Of a stretch of 6,584 nt of DNA, positions 1 through 4,955 are shown one piece after another (the first letter of the stretch is position 1; the number at the start of each line of letters is the position of its first letter). The stretch covers positions 1 through 6,584 of the forward strand of contig JAQGOX010000090.1 in assembly GCA_028293365.1 (NCBI GenBank). The letters run 5' to 3'. The notes beneath the pieces were generated by a model. The model worked only from the letters and a program-made list of their open reading frames with translations, made no database searches and had not been told where the DNA came from. Source of the stretch: Verrucomicrobiales bacterium. Lineage in GTDB: Bacteria > Verrucomicrobiota > Verrucomicrobiia > Limisphaerales > SXQI01. Both the position numbers and the translations under genes were made by a program.

Positions 1-13
1 TCGCGGGTTTCAT
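1..13 (-). CDS. 5' end of a minus-strand gene running off the left edge (product unknown)
   Basis: On the minus strand an ATG at 13-11 is followed by codons for M-K-P-A before the window ends. It is preceded by a textbook Shine-Dalgarno sequence: minus-strand GGAGG (plus-strand 19-23), with a five-base spacer. This is the best ribosome binding site in the window. The frame cannot be followed, so the product is unknown. The Lys directly after Met would suit a signal peptide, but four residues prove nothing. If real, this gene is divergent from the DUF1080 gene at 496 and makes 14-495 a divergent intergenic region. Confidence 0.55.
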
Positions 14-88
14 CGCTTCCTCCCGCCGACGCGTGACTAGATGTTGAACGGACAATTCTCATCTTCGATACTTTTCAACCGAACAGAA

Positions 89-108
89 CCACCAGCCATC
101 GCTGGTGG
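89..108. repeat. Perfect 8-bp hairpin with 4-nt loop
   Basis: CCACCAGC (89-96) and GCTGGTGG (101-108) are exact reverse complements around the loop CATC. No T-tract follows on either strand, so it is not a canonical terminator. It sits at the left edge of the repeat-like stretch and may be the end structure of a dispersed element. Confidence 0.6.
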
Positions 109-132
109 AACCACACGGCGAACACACAAAAA

Positions 133-233
133 ACACGCAGCAGACACGCAAAAATCCCCACGAAACACGCAAAACACGCAGAAAATTTTTAATATTTTTT
201 GCCTTGATCCGCGAAATCCGTGGCATCCGTGGT
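133..233. repeat. Probable dispersed intergenic repeat with short periodic units
   Basis: ACACGCA occurs four times, starting at 133, 144, 165 and 174. Three consecutive 9-nt units starting ATCCG follow at 207, 216 and 225; the last two differ by one base. A/T-rich sequence separates the two blocks. The pattern resembles dispersed repeats that are widespread in Verrucomicrobiota, Planctomycetota and relatives and are often misannotated as short proteins. Family membership is from memory; the periodicities are directly visible. Confidence 0.5.
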
Positions 234-304
234 TAAAATTCTCTTTGCTTTACCTAAGTGGATTTTCGCGCTCATCCCAATGTCACCCGGTAAAACTCGC
301 CCGC

Positions 305-334
305 GTATACGATTGTATACGAATTTATACGATT
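305..334. repeat. Three-copy 10-nt tandem repeat (unit GTATACGATT)
   Basis: Units at 305-314, 315-324 and 325-334 read GTATACGATT, GTATACGAAT and TTATACGATT, each within two mismatches of the others. The core GTATAC is self-complementary. A 10-nt period would put each copy on nearly the same DNA face, as expected for an array of protein-binding sites. It ends 161 bases before the DUF1080 start. It could instead belong to the neighbouring dispersed repeat. Confidence 0.6.
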
Positions 335-339
335 TTAAC

Positions 340-363
340 GGGTTAAGCACGGGGGGGGAGGGG
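340..363 (+). other. G-rich run, possible G-quadruplex
   Basis: GGG at 340-342 is followed by eight consecutive G at 351-358 and four G at 360-363. Four runs of three G can be assigned with loops of 8, 1 and 2 bases. A C6 run at 381-386 could pair with part of it instead. The G-rich strand is the coding strand of the downstream DUF1080 gene. Folding and function are not shown. Confidence 0.3.
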
Positions 364-495
364 TATCGCACTTCGTATTTCCCCCCGGCGAGGCAGCAAC
401 CATTTTCCACTCCTCCCTTGAATTTCCACCGCGCACTTGCGTCTGTATCAACAATACAATTGCTTTTTTAACCATCCATCTTCCAAATTCGAAAC

Positions 496-1308
496 ATGAT
501 ACCCAAGAAGTTCGGTCCGAAACTCGTTCTTACCATTGCCACCGTTGCATCCGTGGCCACTCTTTTTGCCGCTGACGAACACAAAGAAGGCTACAAGGAT
601 ACCCCTTTGATTCCGGGAACCCAGTGGCATGTCCATGATAGTGACCGGCCGGTTCCCCGCGTGGTGACTCCAGGCGCCAAATTCAGCCAGATGGCCGATG
701 CTCCGTCCGACGCGGTGATCCTTTTCGATGGAAAAGACTTATCCAAATGGTCAGGGCGGAAGGGAGAGGCCGATTGGACGATCGAAGACGGTTATATGGA
801 AGGAGTTGGCGGCAATATTCGCACCAAAGAAGAATTTGGTAACTTCCAACTCCATATCGAATGGGCCACTCCGGCCAAAGTCGAAAGCAAGAGCCAGGGA
901 CGCGGCAATAACGGTGTGTTGATTTTCGGCCATTACGAAATCCAGGTTCTCGATAGCTACAATAACCCCACCTACCCCGACGGCCAGGCCGGCGCAATCT
1001 ATGGACAAAAGCCGCCGTTGGTGAATGCTTCGCGCGGCCCCGGCGAATGGCAAACCTACGATATCACCTTCGAAGCCCCCCAATTCGATGACGGCGGAAA
1101 GCTCACCAAAAAAGCGTTCGTCACGGTCATCCACAACGGTGTGGTTATCCACAACCATCAGGAAATTATCGGAGCGACTGCTCACAAGGCCGTAGGCACC
1201 TACGAAGGCGCTAAATCCAAGGGACCGATCGAACTTTACTACCACAATAACGCCGTGCGCTTCCGCAACATCTGGATCCGTAATCTCGGCGAATACGATA
1301 AGCCCTGA
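496..1308 (+). CDS. Secreted DUF1080 (3-keto-disaccharide hydrolase family) protein
   Basis: A 270-residue exported protein. Residues 1-26 form a signal peptide: two Lys near the start, a hydrophobic stretch 10-24 and an A-A before Asp27. A linker (about 33-60) holds a conserved-looking T-P-x-I-P-G then W-H-V-H-D motif. The PF06439 domain spans about 72-265 and shows the hallmark ILFDGKDLSKW (75-85), the YEIQVLDSY strand (147-155) and GAIYGQKPPLVNAS followed by GEWQTYD (166-189). Pfam now names the family 3-keto-disaccharide hydrolase; related concanavalin-like folds act on sugars oxidised at C3. A role in periplasmic or surface carbohydrate breakdown is inferred, and the substrate is unknown. 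The ATG at 496 is chosen because the signal peptide begins there; no SD is visible. A strong terminator follows, so it looks monocistronic. Confidence 0.93.
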   Translation: MIPKKFGPKLVLTIATVASVATLFAADEHKEGYKDTPLIPGTQWHVHDSDRPVPRVVTPGAKFSQMADAPSDAVILFDGKDLSKWSGRKGEADWTIEDGYMEGVGGNIRTKEEFGNFQLHIEWATPAKVESKSQGRGNNGVLIFGHYEIQVLDSYNNPTYPDGQAGAIYGQKPPLVNASRGPGEWQTYDITFEAPQFDDGGKLTKKAFVTVIHNGVVIHNHQEIIGATAHKAVGTYEGAKSKGPIELYYHNNAVRFRNIWIRNLGEYDKP

Positions 1309-1373
1309 GCCGTTTGCTCGGATCCCGCTCCCAGAACGCGGAATCCAACTAGCGATCGACAGAGATTCAAGCG

Positions 1374-1414
1374 CCGGGCCCTGAGCGATTTCATTCGCCA
1401 GGGCCCGGTTTTCT
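1374..1414 (+). terminator. Intrinsic terminator of the DUF1080 gene
   Basis: CCGGGCCCTG (1374-1383) pairs perfectly with CAGGGCCCGG (1399-1408). Inside it GCGA (1385-1388) can pair with TCGC (1395-1398). TTTTCT follows at 1409-1414. The stem starts 66 bases after the stop at 1308 and is the clearest terminator in the window. It separates the DUF1080 gene from the DUF1206 gene. Confidence 0.85.
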
Positions 1415-1539
1415 ATCCTGAGCAAACCACTTGATGGCGTTTGCCCCATTTTGCGCTACTATCAGGACGGCCCTGGTAGTGGGATTGGCTGACGCGACTC
1501 CACACACGCATCATTGCAGCGCTGAAACTATGTTCTTTC

Positions 1540-2415
1540 ATGCAGACTCACTGGCAGAATCTACCGATGAGCAAGCTGGAAAAAACGATCACCCAAGTCG
1601 TCCAGGCATTACCCAATCTCGGACATTGGGGAACTGGCATTATTTATATCGCCATGGGATTATTAGCGGCGCTGACGGCTATCGGCTTCAAAAATCATTC
1701 TGCCGACATGCGCGGCTCGCTCCTCGCCATTAAGGATCTGCCATTTGGCGACTTCATCTTGATTGGTCTCCTCGTTTGTCTGACAGCGTTGACTCTCTGG
1801 AGAATTCTTCAAGCAGTGGTCGATTTGGAAGACCAGGGGAAAGGATGGAAAGGGTTGTGGCATCGGATGCAGTTTCTGGCTGGAGCAAGCGTTTATCTCG
1901 GGATATCGACCCTGATATTGAAAATATTATTGAACATTCCAGGCAGATCGATTGAGCAGGTGGCTCAGCGGGAAGCCTCCCAAATGAACACCCATCGGGA
2001 GGGATGGTTACTGGTGGTAGCGATTGGAGTCGGCATCGGCGGTTTCGCCGCGTTCCAGTTCTACCGATCCTTTCGAGGCGACTTTAGAAATAGGTTCCAT
2101 TGGGAAAATATGAACGGCAGCCAAAAGAACTGGTGTTTCACGCTGGGCCGGGTTGGGTATGGCGCGCGTGGACTGATCCTCGGCATCATGTCTTATTTCT
2201 GCATCCGCTCCGGCATTGAAGTGAATTCGCATCTCGCTCACGGGCAGGCTGGAGTCATGCACGCCATGCTCAATAATCGCGTTGGAATCGCTACCTCCCT
2301 CGTAATCGGCATCGGCCTTATTGCATTTGGACTGTTTGAAACGACCATGGCGAAATACGGACGATTTCCTCACAAAAAAGTGAAAGAAAAAGTGCATGAC
2401 GCAGTCAAACTTTAA
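1540..2415 (+). CDS. DUF1206 family six-helix membrane protein
   Basis: A 291-residue integral membrane protein with six hydrophobic segments at about 31-50, 71-89, 113-132, 156-174, 208-224 and 247-267. They fall into three tandem helix pairs, as in DUF1206 (PF06724). The repeated first-helix signature shows as G-H-W-G-T-G-I-I-Y (28-36), a degenerate copy near 110-120, and GRVGYGARGLILG (203-215), the best match. The second helices end in basic segments: L-W-R-I-L-Q-A (86-92), FYRSFRGDFR (174-183) and K-Y-G-R-F (272-276). The C-terminus is Lys-rich and probably cytoplasmic. The family's function is unknown. The start is uncertain: ATG 1540 is listed, while ATG 1567 (Met10) begins just before the conserved part; neither has an SD. 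Gaps of 231 and 195 bases to its neighbours suggest its own transcript. Confidence 0.88.
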   Translation: MQTHWQNLPMSKLEKTITQVVQALPNLGHWGTGIIYIAMGLLAALTAIGFKNHSADMRGSLLAIKDLPFGDFILIGLLVCLTALTLWRILQAVVDLEDQGKGWKGLWHRMQFLAGASVYLGISTLILKILLNIPGRSIEQVAQREASQMNTHREGWLLVVAIGVGIGGFAAFQFYRSFRGDFRNRFHWENMNGSQKNWCFTLGRVGYGARGLILGIMSYFCIRSGIEVNSHLAHGQAGVMHAMLNNRVGIATSLVIGIGLIAFGLFETTMAKYGRFPHKKVKEKVHDAVKL

Positions 2416-2473
2416 TTCTTAAAACCGAGTGGAACGCGGCAAAACCGATAATTACCAAATGAAGGTTCGCCGA

Positions 2474-2487
2474 TGTGCCATGGCACA
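2474..2487. promoter_or_regulatory. 14-bp perfect palindrome, possible operator
   Basis: TGTGCCATGGCACA reads the same on both strands, with no spacer. It lies 58 bases after the DUF1206 stop and 123 bases before the start of the cyclic-nucleotide-binding gene, so it may be an operator for that gene. It superficially resembles a CRP half-site pair, but TGTG and CACA are six bases apart rather than eight, so it is not a canonical CRP site. Confidence 0.4.
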
Positions 2488-2509
2488 AGACCTGCCGGAT
2501 CAGCGGAAA

Positions 2510-2522
2510 TCGGGTTTCCCGA
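2510..2522. repeat. Small GC-rich hairpin between DUF1206 and CNBD genes
   Basis: TCGGG (2510-2514) pairs with CCCGA (2518-2522) around TTT. No T-tract follows, so a terminator is not supported. In the same interval CATTTCATAA occurs at 2536-2545 and again at 2602-2611, the second copy ending on the A of the start codon. Confidence 0.3.
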
Positions 2523-2610
2523 CATCGGACGAAGCCATTTCATAAGAGGGACCCGTTAACTAAACAAAAATGGTTGTCCGCGCATCGGGTCTGCGTAAAA
2601 TCATTTCATA

Positions 2611-3567
2611 ATGAGCACTTTAGAGCCTTCATCGCCCAACGGCACGCCTCTGCCTCCAGCGTCGAGTACCGAAACTGATCTGCTTAAAGAAGTGCCCCTC
2701 TTTCAGCTCCTTGATGATAATGAGCGCGCGGAACTCGGAGCGCAGCTCGACCATGTCCATTTCGCGGCCGGAGAATCGATTTTCCATTACGGCGATCCGG
2801 GCGACGCGATTTATGTAATCACATCGGGCGAAGCGGAGGTTTTTTACAAAAACGACACGGGGGAACGCATCGTTCTGGAAGTGGTCACGCGCGGGGACTT
2901 TTTTGGCGAACTTTCAATGCTCGATAATGGTCCGCGCAGCGCCTCGGTGGTCTCTATCAAAGCAACCTCCGCCCTCCGCCTTGAGCGGAGTGACCTGGAA
3001 AAATTTCTGCGGATTCGCCCTCAGGCAGCGATGGATTTGCTCGCCGCGATGAGTCGCCGGGTGCGTGCGAACGTGGAGAGGCTCCGCCACACGGCGACAC
3101 GGAACGTCAATGACGAGGCCGAAGACAAACGCACCTTGGTTCAGAAATCCGCAGACAGCATCGCGGAATTCTCCGGCAGCATTCCTTTCCTGCTGATTCA
3201 CGTCGTTGCCTTTGGTCTTTGGGTCGGGGTGAACTGGATTCCGATTCCGGGACTCAAACCGTTTGACCCTTATCCATTCGGTTTTCTAACCCTCGCGGTT
3301 TCCCTTGAAGCTATTTTCCTTTCCGTCTTTGTCCTGCTCAGCCAGAACCGGCAGGCCGCCAAAGATCGAATCCACGCGGACATTGAGTATGACATTAATT
3401 TGAAGGCTGAACTTGAAATTGCACACCTCCACGAAAAAATTGACCGTCTTACTGGCGACGTCCTAACCCGGCTGGATCAGGTTCAGAAGTTCATGCCCAG
3501 AACTGCGGAACTTGAACTGGCTGAAACGGAAACGCGCCGACTTCGGAAGCTTACCAAGGAAAAGTAA
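2611..3567 (+). CDS. Cyclic nucleotide-binding domain fused to DUF1003 membrane domain
   Basis: A 318-residue protein. After a Pro/Ser-rich N-terminus, a Crp-type cyclic-nucleotide-binding domain spans about 28-145. It shows the G-D-P-G-D turn (61-65) and the phosphate-binding cassette FFGELSMLDNGPRSASV (97-113), with Glu100 and Arg109-Ser110 at the positions that contact the cyclic phosphate and ribose in CAP. No DNA-binding helix-turn-helix follows. Instead, a helical linker (146-185) leads to DUF1003 (PF06210), with two membrane helices (about 192-210 and 222-244) and the signature F-D-P-Y-P-F (218-223) then S-Q-N-R-Q-A-A-K-D-R (244-253). The tail (262-318) is charged and coiled-coil-like. 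It is probably an inner-membrane sensor of cAMP or a related nucleotide; the output is unknown. The start is well defined: an in-frame TAA at 2596-2598 precedes ATG 2611, although no SD is present. Confidence 0.93.
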   Translation: MSTLEPSSPNGTPLPPASSTETDLLKEVPLFQLLDDNERAELGAQLDHVHFAAGESIFHYGDPGDAIYVITSGEAEVFYKNDTGERIVLEVVTRGDFFGELSMLDNGPRSASVVSIKATSALRLERSDLEKFLRIRPQAAMDLLAAMSRRVRANVERLRHTATRNVNDEAEDKRTLVQKSADSIAEFSGSIPFLLIHVVAFGLWVGVNWIPIPGLKPFDPYPFGFLTLAVSLEAIFLSVFVLLSQNRQAAKDRIHADIEYDINLKAELEIAHLHEKIDRLTGDVLTRLDQVQKFMPRTAELELAETETRRLRKLTKEK

Positions 3568-3585
3568 TGCTATTCTGGAGAGAGG

Positions 3586-3606
3586 TGCGGCAAGTTTCCC
3601 GCCGCA
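3586..3606. terminator. Weak hairpin between convergent genes
   Basis: TGCGGC (3586-3591) pairs with GCCGCA (3601-3606) across a nine-base loop, in the 44-bp gap between the convergent CNBD-DUF1003 and J-domain genes. It could serve both strands, but neither side has a T-tract, so it is only a possible terminator. Confidence 0.25.
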
Positions 3607-3611
3607 GCGGT

Positions 3612-4847
3612 TCAGTAGTAATCGTTCTCTGGATGCCGTTTACGGCGGGGGCGCTTTTTTAGGCGGGCCGCGGCGGATTGCCACTCGGTGATGACTTCCT
3701 GGGTTTCTCTCCATCGTTCGCGCATGAGTTGCAAATCGCTCGTCAGATTGCGCCGCATCTGGATGGTCATCGAGTCACGGTCGGAGCGTTGGGAGAAATT
3801 CCACGCCGGATCTTTGCGATGACTTGAGAGCTGGCGTTTAATTTCGCGCAACGAACTCTTCAATTGTGAGGTGATGCGTTGAAGCAGAGAGGCACTGGTG
3901 CGCTCTGTTGTGCCACTCTCCCCAATTTCGCAGAGCGTCAGGATAACTTCGAGTTGTTCCGCGTCGCCACTCTGGTAGGCGGCTTGGGCCTGGTGCCACC
4001 ATTCGGCCTTTTGTGGGGTCATTTCCCGCTGGGTATCGGGATGCAGGCGGCGAACCAGGGAGCGATATAATTCCTTCAGGCGTGCGAACGGCTGGGGTGT
4101 TGAGCCAGTCTTGGAGTGGTGGCCAGCGTTGCCCGGCCCTTTTCCACGGGGGATGTCTTCAGACCCCGTCTCGTCGAAAAGCTGGTCAAAAAAATCTTCC
4201 GGTGGATCCTCCTCAGTATTGCGCCTTTCCGTTTCCGGGCCGGTCTCGCTATCGCGCGGCGGAGGGGCGGGTTCGGGGTTTTCACGGAGTTCAATCACAC
4301 GTTTGTAGGCGTGGGCAAACGAGTCCGAACCGAAAATAACCTCGTCCTGAACCTCGTAGATGAGTTGTTCATCCAGAGCGATCTTGTGGGAAAGTTCTCG
4401 GATTTGCGTGAGCAGCGCGCCAAAGTTAGTGTTCAGCCAGCGCGTGAACTCCGGCAAATCGGTTTGGTGAAACTGCTCGACTTGCTTCCGCGACAGGTCG
4501 AGATCCCGCAGTGCGGTTTCATACTCTTTTTTGATTTTTCTGCGAACGTTTGTTCCATCCACTGCCACGAGCGCGCGGCAATCGTTCGCTGGAGGGGTAT
4601 GGACTGGACGACGGGTTCTGGTCTGAGATTTTGGCACTCGGCGATTCATCTTTCGAGGCTCAACATAGACTTTTTCCCGGTGTTTTCCAGCGCAGCCTGT
4701 GCGACTCAAAAAAGCATGCATCCCCCTTGCCCAAAATTCGGCGTCATCGGATGCGCTGCGTCCCCGAGCAAGGTCGCCCGCCCGCGACTCCAAATGCGAA
4801 CCCGGGGGGCCGGTCATAAATCGGGGTTTTGATGATCGAACCTGCAT
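3612..4847 (-). CDS. Coiled-coil protein with degenerate J domain
   Basis: The open frame has 411 codons. Residues about 101-170 are charged and heptad-like, predicting a long coiled coil. An acidic, Pro-rich linker (186-250) follows. A J-domain-like segment spans about 254-305: L-Y-R-S-L-V-R-R-L-H-P-D places the diagnostic HPD at 269-271, and the following helix contains A-Q-A-A-Y-Q-S-G-D. The C-terminus (320-411) is helical and ends very basic. HPD is the motif by which J proteins stimulate Hsp70 (DnaK). There are no G/F or zinc-finger regions, so this is an atypical co-chaperone-like protein, not DnaJ itself. The start is uncertain: ATG at 4847, 4817, 4721 and 4649 are all possible and none has a good SD. 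Met67 (4649) would give 345 residues with all recognised regions intact. It is divergent from the OGA operon. Confidence 0.75.
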   Translation of the reverse strand: MQVRSSKPRFMTGPPGSHLESRAGDLARGRSASDDAEFWARGMHAFLSRTGCAGKHREKVYVEPRKMNRRVPKSQTRTRRPVHTPPANDCRALVAVDGTNVRRKIKKEYETALRDLDLSRKQVEQFHQTDLPEFTRWLNTNFGALLTQIRELSHKIALDEQLIYEVQDEVIFGSDSFAHAYKRVIELRENPEPAPPPRDSETGPETERRNTEEDPPEDFFDQLFDETGSEDIPRGKGPGNAGHHSKTGSTPQPFARLKELYRSLVRRLHPDTQREMTPQKAEWWHQAQAAYQSGDAEQLEVILTLCEIGESGTTERTSASLLQRITSQLKSSLREIKRQLSSHRKDPAWNFSQRSDRDSMTIQMRRNLTSDLQLMRERWRETQEVITEWQSAAARLKKRPRRKRHPENDYY

Positions 4848-4862
4848 CCGTTGATTCGATCA
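4833..4862. promoter_or_regulatory. Inverted repeat between divergent J-domain gene and OGA operon
   Basis: TGATCGAA (4833-4840) and TTCGATCA (4855-4862) are exact reverse complements with a 14-base spacer, so half-site centres are 22 bases apart, about two helical turns. The related GATAATCGAAC at 4960-4970 matches GATGATCGAAC at 4831-4841 in 10 of 11 positions and overlaps the small palindrome TCGAT-A-ATCGA (4958-4968). This arrangement suits a dimeric regulator of divergent genes. The right half also lies under the farthest possible J-gene start, which weakens that start. Confidence 0.4.
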
Positions 4863-4898
4863 GTTGACCCTCATCACTAACGCAGGGCAATCTCCACC

Positions 4899-4955
4899 AT
4901 GAAACACCTTTCGTGCACGCTCTCACTCTTGCGGGACTCCGTTTTTTCCGAGTAA
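4899..4955 (+). other. Possible 18-codon upstream ORF or leader
   Basis: ATG at 4899 opens 18 codons ending at TAA 4953-4955, in a different frame from the GH84 gene. AGGG at 4884-4887, 11 bases upstream, is a weak SD candidate. It overlaps the farthest GH84 start (GTG 4913) but ends before the alternative GTG at 4994. The peptide shows no recognisable motif. It could be a leader, the remains of an older start lost to a frameshift, or chance. Confidence 0.2.

Larger units (their letters stand above)
14..495. other. Long gene-free divergent region rich in short repeats
   Basis: No convincing gene lies here. The short open frames have no recognisable domain, and their translations follow the repeats. 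The stretch holds a perfect 8-bp hairpin (89-108), four ACACGCA units (133-180), a 9-nt triplet repeat (207-233), a 10-nt tandem repeat (305-334) and a G-rich run (340-363). Nearer the DUF1080 start it is pyrimidine-rich. A TACAAT at 455-460 resembles a -10 box, but I find no -35 at a proper distance. The left two thirds resemble dispersed intergenic repeats of Verrucomicrobiota and related phyla; the part nearest 496 probably carries the DUF1080 promoter. Confidence 0.6.

Noticed and set aside
133..180. CRISPR-like spaced ACACGCA repeats
   Set aside because: Units are only 7 bases and spacing is irregular (11, 21, 9). There are no 23-40 base repeats or uniform spacers, and no cas genes.
41..471. 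Short plus- and minus-strand open frames in the left intergenic region
   Set aside because: Their translations simply follow the ACACGCA, ATCCG and GTATACGATT repeats. Such frames are typical spurious annotations of dispersed repeats.
751..1449. 232-codon minus-strand open frame opposite the DUF1080 gene
   Set aside because: It lies almost wholly antisense to a gene with clear family motifs and a signal peptide, spans that gene's terminator, and has no recognisable domain or good start context.
1431..1733. 100-codon plus-strand frame overlapping the DUF1206 start
   Set aside because: It overlaps the DUF1206 coding region in another frame, and its translation shows no domain or membrane pattern.
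2474..2487. Canonical CRP site
   Set aside because: TGTG and CACA are six bases apart, whereas the CRP consensus needs eight (TGTGA-N6-TCACA).
4116..4832. 238-codon plus-strand open frame opposite the J-domain gene
   Set aside because: No recognisable domain. The minus-strand reading has an HPD motif, a coiled coil and an acidic linker, so this is a shadow frame.
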